Shown: positions 36,157-46,456 of the stretch, piece after piece
Numbering within the stretch: the stretch's first letter is position 1
Layout: the number at the start of each line of letters is the position of its first letter
Program-made: the position numbers and the translations under genes
The notes under the pieces: model-generated
The model's database searches: none
Told to the model about the DNA's origin: nothing
What the model saw: only the letters and a program-made list of their open reading frames with translations
NCBI GenBank assembly: GCA_049999765.1
Contig: JBNGIQ010009458.1
Span: 480,731 to 534,313, forward strand
Length of the DNA stretch: 53,583 nucleotides
Direction: 5' to 3'
Source of the DNA: Phaeoceros laevis
Taxonomy: Eukaryota > Anthocerotophyta > Anthocerotopsida > Notothyladales

Positions 36157-36204
36157 AGCCTGGTAGCTGAACCCATACCCAGCCTGGTTGCTGAACCCAT
36201 ACCC
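36157..36204. repeat. 24-bp tandem duplication (one mismatch)
   Basis: agcctggtagctgaacccat starts at 36157 and returns at 36181 with one A/T change. A second duplication follows at 36225-36239 and 36240-36254 (cattccttttggttg twice). Confidence 0.92.
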
Positions 36205-36866
36205 GACGCATAACTCTAAACAACCATTCCTTTTGGTTGCATTCCTTTTGGTTGTTCACAATGTATGGAGCCCAAACATCAAGGAAAGCAGCTCCATGGA
36301 CTTATTGAGGATAGAGGACTCTTAACAAAAGTAATTGTTGGGCACAAGTATGCTAAATGTGGAAAGCTCCATGAAGCTCACAAAAAGTGTTTGATTTTTT
36401 TTTTTAGTGAATCACGGCGCTTTTTTTCATATATTAGACACAAATTTGTATATACTTACACTTTATATCCTAATGTGCCTATCCCTTTCCTTTTTTACCA
36501 TGTCCGCCACACCCAAGCTATTTGAATCTTAATTGCACTCTCAACTTAAGCCTTCACGGCATTTTCCGTTGCACCCGAGGCCAAGTAGCCAGCCACCAAC
36601 CCGCCGAGCCGGTGTGCGAGCAGCACAGCTCGTGAGCCAGGACGCACGAGCCCCGCTTCAAGGGCCCCATCCCAGCCAGTCTTTGCCAAACTCGCCGCCA
36701 GTCGCCAGCACGCCGCTCAAACGCCCGCCCATCGCTGGCGCAGCCGGAGTTGCGTGGGCTCCTGCCTCAAGGGGCACACGCCCGGCAAGGTGGCAGCCTG
36801 CCACGTGGCCCCATGCTTGCCGGCCCCCCAAGGGAGGTTGGCAAGAAGGGACTGCTGCTGGTGGCC

Positions 36867-36924
36867 GGGGTTCAGAATCGAACCCCCGCCTGCCCAATGG
36901 CAGGGCTTGCGCCCTACCATTGGG
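36867..36924 (-). repeat. Twin-hairpin, tRNA-like (SINE-like) element
   Basis: Two adjacent inverted repeats. 36893-36924 pairs cccaatgg...agggc with gccct...ccattggg around a 4-base loop. On the minus strand the single mismatch becomes a G-U wobble and the loop reads GCAA, a GNRA tetraloop. 36867-36886 pairs ggggttc with gaacccc. The minus strand also carries GGTTCGATTCT, close to the Pol III box B consensus GGTTCGANTCC. It cannot fold as a canonical tRNA, so a tRNA-derived short interspersed element is one reading. Confidence 0.35.
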
Positions 36925-37000
36925 GTGTCCATCGCAGGACCAAAAAGTGTTTGAGAGGTTGCCTACACTTGTAACATGCAATGCTATGCAAAGCATAACA

Positions 37001-37032
37001 ATGGCTTATAAGCCATTATCACTACAAGAAAA
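37001..37032. repeat. Perfect 16-bp palindrome next to a CACTA-type terminus motif
   Basis: atggcttataagccat (37001-37016) is its own reverse complement. Four bases later comes CACTACAAGAAAA, the sequence typical of termini of plant CACTA transposons. I found no matching opposite terminus in the window, so this may be an isolated end or chance. Confidence 0.3.
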
Positions 37033-37593
37033 GTGGTACTTTAACAACGTCGTTTTACCACGGGATAGAAGGTTTTACAAGGGGATAACAGCATAACTAC
37101 GAACCCCTTAACCCTTGTAAAAACCGTGGTAAACTTGCGTTTGTGGCATACAGATGCGAAGTGAATGGAGAATTGCTGAATGTTGGGCCGGGCCCGTCAA
37201 TGGAGACAAGCTGAGCTGTTAAAGACGTTGAAACGTAACGTGTGTGGGTGCATCCGTTAGGATCGTTAGGAGAGCAGCGCCGTTAGGGTGCGGGGTCCTA
37301 CTTAGCGGGGCTGCGCCATTTTGGAGGGGGGTTGTTTTTGAAGAGACGAGGTTCCAACGGGGCGTTGAGGGCGGGAAGGGAGGGTGATGGCGGGGCTGTG
37401 AGGGTTTCGCGAGGGATCCTGAGGGAGGCCAGTATGGCGTACGCGGTGCCGTTATCCAGGCGGTGAGAGCGTGGAGGAGTCGGTAGTGTAACAGCCGTGG
37501 GAAGAGGTCTCAGGTCTGGGGGTCGCTTCGAACCCTTGTATTGCCTTGCCGTCTAACCGGGCGTACCCGTATATTGCATGTCCACGAAAAGTT

Positions 37594-37605
37594 TGGTATC
37601 AGAGC
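37594..37605 (+). promoter_or_regulatory. Retrotransposon primer-binding site (initiator-Met tRNA type)
   Basis: TGGTATCAGAGC matches the classical plant LTR-element binding site complementary to the 3' end of initiator methionine tRNA. It fixes the right edge of the 5' LTR just upstream, at about 37590. Confidence 0.85.
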
Positions 37606-37708
37606 CTGTGTTGTGCGAGATTGGCTGTCTGAGCGGATTGCTGAAGGTGGAGAATTTTTCAGTGATCATTTCAGGACTGTGGAGATGCGTGATACTATGC
37701 CGTGATAA

Positions 37709-40211
37709 ATGTTTGGAAGTCCCCGGCAACGAGCAGAAGTTGATCTTTACGTCCCGGACACTCCCGAACAGGATCTGAACAGAGAAGAAGTGGAGGAAGG
37801 CGGAAATTACCTAGATCTAGTGTGGAGGAGCCTGAAAAGGAGATCGGCTTTGAGAGGAGGCGGAATTTCTGCCGCATTTCTGGACGGTGTCCCTGGGGGA
37901 AGAGCTATTCTTCAGTGATTTCGAGGATCTGGGAGACCCGTCCTCGCCTGCTGCTATGAATCCAGATGACGACTTTACGGATGACGACCAGCTGGATCAG
38001 GATGCCAGTGGAGGGGACAATGATCTGAAGGAGCAGCAGTATGCCGAGGCCTGTCAACGTGTCTTATCTCTGCCGGCTGTCCAAGAATTAATCGAGGTTC
38101 ATGCGAGGATGCTGGCTAAAGGCGGATCCGGTCTTCCTAAGAAAGAGCAAGAGACGGAGAAAAAGGCCCCTGTACAAGGATCTGGTTCTCACTCGAATGA
38201 CGTACCGCCTAAAGGAGGAAGCAACACGGATGTTCCAGATGAAGATGAGGCGCTGGAAGATCAGGTCAGACGATTTGTGTCGGCACTCAAAGCAAAGAAA
38301 GGCAGCAACGTGAGCCACTTCCAGCAGATGCTGTCGGACGCGGGACTAGGAGCTACAGCGGCTAGCGTTCTGCAAGATCAGGCATCTGGTGCCCCGAAGA
38401 CAACCATTACAGGTATTCCGTGTCCTGAGATCAAGCGCTCTACCGTACCAAACGCGTCTAACCCGTTTGCTCAAGCTTATGCTGCTAATCCGTTTGCCAA
38501 TCCAGTGTGGCCTCTTAAGCCATCTGGGAAGAATGTCATAAAAATACCTGAGTTCTCTGGCGGCAAAGGCTATTCATGTCCTGAGGAGGCGGAGGCATGG
38601 CTTAGGGCTTTGGCCAGAGCCGAGAAGGTGAATGGATGGTCTGCGGAGGATGCGCTCGAGCATGCTCAGTCCAAGCTCACAGGTTCCGCTGCTACCTGGT
38701 ACCAGAACAGAGAAAGCTTCTTTGATAAGAATGCATTGGGAGCCGAGGAGGGATGGAAGGTCTTCTGGACAAAATTTGAACGAAAGTATGTCGGCCAAGA
38801 TGAACATGCATTGTGGCAACAGTTCGAGTCGAGGGTGCAATTGGCGGATGAGTCCGTTGAGTCATATGCAAACGCGTTGCGAAGGATGGCTATTCGGCTG
38901 GGAGTCGGTATCAACGGGGCCAACGTGAGGATGCATTTTCTGAAGGGACTTCACAACGCTCAGATCCGAGCGAAGGTAGAAATCATAATGCATTTATTGC
39001 CTAACACGTTTGAGGCTTGGGAAGAGGCAGCTGCAGCCCACGATTTGGCAAACAGAAGGGAAGGTAAAGGGAAGGTTTCGACAGGAAACCTGGCCGGAGG
39101 TACCAACCTGCACGGTGTCAATGCTGGGACAGAAATTGATTCAGGGAAGAAGCGGTACTCAGAGGGGCAGAGCTGTAACAATCATTCTCTGGCAGATCTC
39201 AAGCGTATCTGCGAGGAACAAATCCAGCGCACTGTTTCTGACCTAAAAAAGGAAGTTGCGGCCCAAAAGCAAGCAGTCGTCCGGCTCCAACTTGAACGCA
39301 TAAAGAATATGAAGCCCAAACGCCCTTGCTTCACCTGTGGGTCCACGGACCATTTCAAGAGGAATTGCCCGGTCGAACTTGCGAAGCGAGGGACAGTGAA
39401 TCCCATCAGTATGGCGGATTTGGTTGAGTTGGACATCACTACTGTAGACAATGATGCAGCAGTGGAGGAAATGACGAATCGTCTTCAGCAGTTTATTAAG
39501 GCAGACCCTGAATTCTCCCCTTCATTTGCTAGGCAAGTCACAATAATTGATCTTGGAGACGGTGATGAAGCAGGGATGGTGTCCCAGGCCATGATGGGCA
39601 GGGCCATGGAGGACGAGGAGCCACTACGGAGCCCCAACACCAACACGGATTCGAGTACTATATTAGAGGTCATCCAACGTCGTCGGATTTTGGGGTTAAG
39701 AACAACCGTGGGAGACCTGATGCAAGACAAGGCGGGCTGTGCAGCACTCATGCAAAACCTAGAAACCATGAGGACCAAGGAAGCCGAGACGAAGATGGCA
39801 TCCTTGCAGGCGTCATCTTCTCACTGTCCTAATCCAACAAATGACTCCGGGGGTTCTTTTGAGTGCGCAATCCAATCAACGATCCTCTCACGAAAGGTAC
39901 CAGTCATCATCGACACAGGAGCCTCACACAGTATTGTAGCCTTTCGAACAATCCGTAAGCTTAAACTCAAGAGCCTCATTCGGCCCTCTCGTAAGGCTTT
40001 CATCACTGCTGGTGGTGAGTTGGCCTTCCTCGTAGGGGAGATCGATGGTCTTCCTGTGACCATGGGGGGGGAGGTAGTAAGGGTGAATTGCGTGGTGGTG
40101 GCGAAGGCTTGTTTTTCTGTATTGTTGGGTCTTGATGTCATGAAACCTGTCGGAGCAGTCATCGATTTGAAGAGAGGACAGTTTGAAGGGATGAAAGGAC
40201 GTCAAAATTGA
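37709..40211 (+). pseudogene. Retroelement gag-protease region, frame-broken near its start
   Basis: The coding frame starts at ATG 37709 ('MFGSPRQRAEVDLY') and runs to about 37895, where a run of G marks a shift into the frame used to 40211; that frame has no ATG before 37956. The gag capsid-like part reads 'WLRALARAEKVNGWSAEDAL' and 'KVFWTKFERKYVGQDEHALW'. The nucleocapsid zinc knuckle is 'CFTCGSTDHFKRNC' (C-X2-C-X4-H-X4-C). The aspartic protease active site is 'VIIDTGASHSIV' (DTG). The frame stops at TGA 40209. The structural proteins package element RNA, and the protease cleaves the polyprotein. Confidence 0.8.
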
Positions 40212-40227
40212 CGTCCCTTCATCTTAA

Positions 40228-42759
40228 GAAAACAACTGGAAGGAGGAAGGCAGAACGGTAGGCGTTCCACTGTCATGCTGTAGGACAAAGAAGACGCTAG
40301 AAGATGTCAAGCAAGCGACGACAGTATACCCTATCTTCATGATCCATCCTATCTCGGCCGCTACTGGACCAATGGAGGGGAACACATTTTTTCCTGAACT
40401 GGATTTCATGGATGACGTGAGGCAGCAGGAGATGGACAGACTCAATGAATATGCCGGAAGGAAGCAATCCAATCGTGCTAAGGTCGAGAAGCAGCTGAAG
40501 GAAAAACCGGTCAGGAAAGAGAGGAGGTTCCCAGACGAGGCTAATATCAATCCCAATCTGACGTCGGAGCAACATGCAAGAGTGCTTGCGATTCTGGTTG
40601 AATGCAAGAAGGCCTTTGTCCCTGAATCCGGGACTCTTCCCTACACCGATGCCATTGTCCACACCATAGATACAGGGGATTGCCCTCCAATTTACACCCC
40701 TCCTTACATGACTTCTCCTGCCGAAGAGAAGGTCATTCAGCAGGAGGTCGATAGCATATTGAAGATGGGTGTCGTATGTCCAAGCACAAGTCCTTGGAAC
40801 TCCAGCACTGTCTTGGCCACGAAGAAAACTGGAGATTGGAGGTTCTGTATAGATTTTCGCGCCCTCAACAAGGTGACCAAGTGCTCAACGTACCCGATGC
40901 CGCTTGTGGAGGACCTGATCAATTTGATAGGCCAATCCCGGTGGTTCACGCTCTTGGATCTGAAGGCTGCGTAGTGGCAAGTGCGTTTGGATGAGGCATC
41001 TATACCGAAGACGGCTTTCTCTACAAAACAAGGGCACTATGAGTTCACACGTATGCCCTTCGGCCTCCTCGATGCTGGGTTCGTTTTCCAAGGGATTGCA
41101 GACAAAGCACTGGTGGAAGCGAGGGAATTCTGTAGAGCCTACATGGACGATCTGCTCAATCATGCTACCACCTTCGATGAAGCTTGTGTAGCTTTGCGAA
41201 AGGTGCTCCTGCTCCTCATCAAGGCCAAGCTATTGGTGTCATTTTCGAAATGTCAGTTCTTTATGTAGGAGGTGCCGTATCTGGGGTTTATTCTTACCCA
41301 GGATGGAGTTAAGATTGATCCAACGAAGTCGAAAGTGATCAGCAAGCTGGCTCCACCTACAGACCTGGCTGGGCTTCAACATGTACTTGGACTGTTTCAG
41401 TTCTACACGAAGTTCCATCCCTCATATGCAGCAGTGGCCGCCCCTCTCACTGATCTCACCCAGAAGCATCGTGTCTGGGAGTGGACAACACAATGCTAGG
41501 AAGCGTTTGAACAGATCAAGTTGACGCTAATATCCGAACCTTTCCTGGCACGCCCTGATTTTACTAAACCTTTCATTGTGCAAACTGACTGGTCTCCTGT
41601 CGCCATGGAGGCCATTCTCGCACAGGAACGTGAGCATGAAACATCTGGAGAGCTGTACGAAGCAGTCGTCTACTACGCGAGCAAGAAGCTCAAGGGACCT
41701 GAATTGCATTATTCAGCGACCGAAGGGGAATGCCAGGCAGTTTTATGGGCCGTCAAGCTGTTCCGCCCTTACGTTTACGGGTCCCTCTTCGAGCTTCAGA
41801 CATATCACTTTGCCCTGAAATGGCTCATGACCTGCCGAGATCTCCAAGGCAAGCTGGCGAGGTGGTCTTTGAAGTTGCAGGCATACAACATGGTGGTCGT
41901 CCACAAGAAGGGCAAGCTGCATAGCAATGTGGACGCATCGTCCCGCCTCCGGCTTGCTCCAACTAATTGCCTGCTCCAGGCGACAGCACCACTCCTGGCG
42001 GCGGATGCCTATGACATTTCCAACTCTTCCGACGATGACTCCTCTTCCGATGAAGAACCTATGACGATGACGGAACGCATTACTTTCCTCCGAGAGAGGG
42101 ATACCTTCGTCCGTCAGGAACTCCATCGGATTGCCAGCCTTCCACCGTCAGCAGCACCCCGTCCCCTGCGGTGCCATCATGCCAGGTTTGCCCTCACTCC
42201 CGACCCCTCCTCCACCTTCCCTCCACCCGATGACACTTTCTCTGATCCAGAAAGCGGGGGGGAGAGAGATGCGGATGAAATGGAGGATATAGGCAGCGAG
42301 AGGGGTGATGAGGAGGATGCCACACTATGAGAAGATCACGAGCTCGATTCAGACGACAATGAGGAAGTCGAAAGATTTTTAAACGAAGCAGAGGCTGCGT
42401 TGGAGGAGGAGCCCGAGTATGACCCTGATGAGAACGAGGCGTTAGAGCAATTCTTGGATTCTCTGACAAACGAAGAGTTGGCTGAATTCCTAGCGAACAT
42501 CAATGTTGAGGAAGAGCACGTAGCAGGAGTGGGAACCACCTCAGATCAGGGGGAAGAGGGGGCGCCAACTGACCCTGAGTCGCTTGCGATAGCTATTGGG
42601 GGGGAAGACACATTTCATACCGCCCGGCAAACGTGGGACGACGGGCCTCGGGCCGGTCTGCATCATGGAATTCACCACATCATGGTCCAAGAATTCACTG
42701 TAGCTCCAAGTCGGTGTGGTACCAGTTATGGGACGGGCTGCCATATTGTCAAAGGCTAA
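40228..42759 (+). pseudogene. Retroelement pol: reverse transcriptase and RNase H, with four in-frame stops
   Basis: One frame stays open from about 40228 to 42759 except for TAG at 40972, TAG at 41266, TAG at 41497 and TGA at 42328. It is in a different frame from gag. RT marks: 'WRFCIDFRALNKVT', 'EFTRMPFGLLDAG' and the catalytic 'CRAYMDDLL', with YMDD rather than the more usual YLDD or YIDD. RNase H marks: 'PFIVQTDWSPVAMEAILAQE', 'ELHYSATEGECQAVLWAVK' and 'FALKWLM'. The Asp normally found before 'H.ALKWL' is replaced by Tyr, so RNase H is probably inactive. No integrase follows; an acidic Asp/Glu/Ser-rich region ends the frame. Confidence 0.85.
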
Positions 42760-44210
42760 GACTTGTCCACTAGCTGAGTCTATTATAATTTGAGTCCACT
42801 ATCCGCATCCCGAGCATCATCATCCATACCCTTGACTCTTATCAGCACCCTAAGACAAACCCAATGTCCTTGAATAAGAGTGGCATCAATTTCATAAAAG
42901 AATGTTGCATAGTCGTTCCAACCACGTGTTGCTGAGTCCTTGGCAAATAACTATGCACACGCAATTGATGTACCTTGGCAAATAATTATGCACACGCGAT
43001 TGATGTACCTGGGTTGATAAGTTGATGTGAAGAATGTCTTACGTAATCCTCCAGTCAGTTCTTGCCTCTTCTCCTGTCCAACGTTTCTCAGTAGCAATCT
43101 TTAGTACTAGCACAAGGAAACTCAACGATGATAATATACCCATGCTGTGATAGCCAATGAAGCCACTAAGCCACAACTGCTAATAATATGTATGATTTTG
43201 AACACAAAAAAAAAAAAATGATTTACAATTTTACATGACAAGTATATGGTCAAGCTAGAATTGAAATTTAGAGTAGCCTACCTCAATGGCTAAACTACAT
43301 GCACATTAGTTGACTATGATGGTCAGATAAGTATATAATTGGAAGAGAAGTAAAAGTGCCACAACACTAAAAAAAAACGTGGAAAATCCACTAGGGACTT
43401 TGGGTGAAAGAAAACCATATTAATTTGGGTTATATGTAACATGCTTGGTTAGGCTTCAAGAACTTTTCCTTAGGACTTGCTAAATAAAACATATACTAAA
43501 AGAGAGTGGTTCCTTAAACTTCCTTTCATGGCTATATTCTTTATTGTTATTATTTAGTATCTGACTATGATAAAAGTTTAGGCTAATCATGGATTTGGCA
43601 ATGGTTAAGAAATAACACAATCCCAAGGATTTGGATAAAGCCGAAGTCGATATATTTTATTGGCTACGCAATCCAGATGCGAAATCGCACTGATTCACTC
43701 ATTCACGTATTCATACCGCACAATTCATGATTCCAGACTTCCGGTTCCGATCAACAAGCATATTAGACTACTTATCTTTATCTAGCCGGACAACTGGCAG
43801 AGGTACCTGCCATTCCACTTGTTGCTGGTATAAGCCCAGCCCTGCCAATTGCCATGACAGCACGCTGGATGGTGGCTGCTCCAACGAGCCGATGAGGCAA
43901 CGAGCTCTGAAACGGCCAGCTGAAGGCCGCAGCTGTGGTCCTTGCTAGGCTTGCTTAGAAAGGTGTTAACAATTTTTTATAGTTTTGGAATAGTGTCTCA
44001 ATTTGGTATTGAATGAGGTGGTTGTCCCTCGGGAGTCGGTACTACAAAATTGTCTTGCAGTTTTTTGCTATAAAACCCCCCAAGTCGATGCTCTGCGCCG
44101 CTCCATTTTACGTTCTCACATTCTCCCAGCAGTCAAATCCGGTCGGACTCCAAAAATGGTTGTAATCTACAAAAAGAATGTATGTACAGAACTACTCCAG
44201 ACCGGTAACT
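42760..44210. other. AT-rich intergenic region
   Basis: It follows the retroelement remnant and precedes the 3' end of the ankyrin/AAA+ gene. It holds a 35-bp tandem duplication (42939-43008) and A-runs near 43206 and 43370. No coding region or LTR-like repeat was recognised. Confidence 0.5.
42939..43008. repeat. 35-bp tandem duplication (two mismatches)
   Basis: The unit starting cttggcaaataactatgcac begins at 42939 and again at 42974, with two base differences (c/t and a/g). Confidence 0.93.
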
Positions 44211-46456
44211 TCACATCCCTTGCGTTACCTTATCAAGCGCAGATTCCAAATCTTGAAGGGTAATGGTAACCAGGTCGTCCTGGTCACAGCAGTCCAGGTC
44301 CAGCCGCGAGTCCAAATGATCTCTTGCATCAGCTAGAAGCGGCCAGATAATGCCCCCATTCGTTTTTTGTCTTTGCGCCTTTGTAAGCTTGCAGTCCAGG
44401 AGATGTGCAAGAACCTTCACAGTGCACGCCTTGTCAAGCTTGAAGCCATACATCAGGTTACTAGGATTCTGTTCTGCCATCTTCAGGTGGACCATTTCGG
44501 CAAGCTCATGTGTGTCAAAATCATCGAAGTGGAAGTACTTCGTAACTCGTCTACTGAATCCGTCATTGCAGTCGAAGACTCGTTTCATCGGGCCAGGGTA
44601 CCCAGCAAATATAACGACTAGCTTGCCACTGTCCATGACACTCATTATCTCTTCAAGGGCCTCTATGCCGTAATCTTTATCTGTGGAGGTTCCCGGAGGC
44701 ATCAACCTATATGCCTCATCAACAAGGAGTATTCCTCCTTCTGCCTCTCTGATCTGTTGACAATCGTAAAACCAGAAATCAGAAGTTGGCTCGCACTTCT
44801 AGCTTATTCCAAATTGCAAGGGTTCAGTGCACAAACTACATCGCATACTATCAGTTAGGTTCACGTTTACCTTCTTTTGAGTCTTTGGCCCGGTATGGCC
44901 AACAAATTCTCCCACAAGATCAGTTCGTTGGACCTCCACAACCTTGTCAGTGGCTAACATCCCCACCATATGCAAAAGCTTTGCTAGCAGTCTTGCAACC
45001 ATTGTCTTTCCTGGAAAAGTCATAACGAACAAATCAGAATGTACCAAGTAATTGGACATGCATATTCATATTGGCGGCCTGAAGAATTTCGGAACCCAGA
45101 CAAGCCTCACCTGTCCCCGGATTTCCCAAGAAAACCATATGAGGTGGCTTTCTCGGTTGCACCACCAGACCAAGAGCTCGTCTCTTCTCATCAAGCAGCA
45201 AACCTTTTGCCCACCTGCGTAGTTGAGACTTCAACTCATGCAAACCAACTATCTTCACGAGCTCAGCTTCGAGATCAAATAACTTTGTTTTGAAGCCCTG
45301 ACATGCTGTCTGTGCTTTCTGCTTCATTTGACCGTCAAGGTGACTTTGTAGTAGAGAACGAAGCTGCTCCGTACTTTGGGTCTTTGGCAAATGGCTCAAC
45401 GGTGTCATTGCTTCCTGGAATGAAATTCAGTACATGGATAAGAGCACGGTACGGCCGGAAAACATTCCTACTACCAAATATCTGGATGGCTTCGACGTCA
45501 AATAAGGCAGAGGACCCGCGTTCTATACATTATCTCGTGCGCTGACATCTGCCTGATGTTCCAGGAGGGCTTCCACGGTGGATGTGTTGTTTGCGCGCAC
45601 AGAGTACCAAACGGCCAGGTGCAACGGTGTCATCCCATTCTGATGATACAACATAATCAGCATTTAGTCCTAGGACTAAGCATCCTCGAAGGTATAACAT
45701 GGTAAATCCCAAACCCACAAAAATACTCGGGCACTGTGCTTACACTGGCTTTTGCTTCTTTACTTGCGTTGTACTTCAGCAGCAGCTTCACAACGTCTGT
45801 GCACCCGTTCTTTGCTGCAAGGTGCAGAGGTGTTTCACCATACTGGTGAACAAACAAAAGTAGGCACAATCAGGAGCTGCAGAGAAAAAGAAACCTTCCA
45901 TGCCACTCCGTTGCAGGCAACAAAAATACAACTGATAGGATGTTGTCTATACCATATTTCTCGATTCAACATCCGCTTTATCAGGTCCCGGGCACTCCAG
46001 GATAAATTGAGCAACTTCTACTTGATTGGTTGCAGCTGCGAAGTGAAGGATAGTCTGGGACATCTACGCAATCCATCCAAGGATCAGGTCACATGGGAAC
46101 AGGGCGCCACTGGAAACGCAGAAAAGCCCTACAAGGATAATAATACTAAGACTGGTCACTCGTTGAGCAAGTCAACAACAATGTATCTCAGAAGTCAGGA
46201 CGACGGCTGTACAATACAGCACACAAGCAGCATCATTTTCCAGGCAAAAGTTCTCAATACTGCAGCAACTTATAACAACTTGTCCCTTGATGAAACTTAC
46301 AATGGGATTGCCAACATTGATCAAACTAGGACATTCTGAAAGCTTGCTCCGCAAGGCTCGGACATCTCCTGCTTGAGCCAGTCCATACACGGTGGTTGGC
46401 TTCTGCCGAGGACGACGTAAGAGGTGTTGCGGAGAGGTAGCTGGCTCAACCTCCAT
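44211..46456 (-). CDS. Ankyrin-repeat AAA+ ATPase of the CbbX/CfxQ type, 7 exons, 484 aa
   Basis: This is similar to Arabidopsis At3g24530 (AAA-type ATPase/ankyrin protein, about 480 aa). The exons 46301-46456, 45953-46054, 45744-45842, 45529-45639, 45111-45414, 44871-45010 and 44211-44753 join in phase with GT-AG ends (1455 nt). The N-terminal ankyrin repeats include 'TILHFAAATNQVEVAQFIL', 'YGETPLHLAAKNGCTDVVKL' and 'NGMTPLHLAVWYSV'. The AAA+ core has Walker A 'GNPGTGKT', split by an intron, with 'DLVGEFVGHTGPKTQKK' after it. Walker B is 'GGILLVDEAYRL'. Sensor and arginine-finger regions are in 'VVIFAGYPGPMKRVF' and 'GFSRRVTKYFHF'. The bacterial and red-algal CbbX relatives reactivate Rubisco, but the plant ankyrin form has no proven role, so the substrate is unknown. 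Confidence 0.92.

Larger units (their letters stand above)
35573..37130. other. Intergenic, rich in short repeats and hairpins
   Basis: This lies downstream of the F-box gene and upstream of the retroelement. It holds 24-bp and 15-bp tandem duplications (36157-36204, 36225-36254), a twin-hairpin element (36867-36924), a 16-bp perfect palindrome (37001-37016) and a CACTACAAGAAAA motif (37020-37032). No gene was recognised. Confidence 0.5.
37130..42759 (+). mobile_element. Decayed Ty3/Gypsy LTR retrotransposon, 5' part; integrase and 3' LTR not seen
   Basis: The order is presumed 5' LTR (left edge unclear, about 37130-37590), primer-binding site, gag with zinc knuckle, aspartic protease, reverse transcriptase, RNase H, then an acidic unique region. 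This order matches Ty3/Gypsy up to RNase H. The copy is non-autonomous as it stands: a frame break near the start of gag, stops in pol, and no integrase signature (HHCC or DDE) before 42759. No 3' repeat of the 37130-37590 sequence is visible downstream, so the right end has probably been lost or truncated. Confidence 0.85.

Noticed and set aside
36865-36930. A true tRNA gene on the minus strand
   Set aside because: A box-B-like motif and hairpins are present, but the T-arm does not close as in a tRNA and no anticodon arm with proper spacing can be drawn.
44211-46456. Calling the ankyrin/AAA+ gene a Rubisco activase (CbbX)
   Set aside because: The AAA+ core is CbbX-like, but the ankyrin part and lack of a clear plastid transit peptide match the plant ankyrin-AAA family of unknown role.
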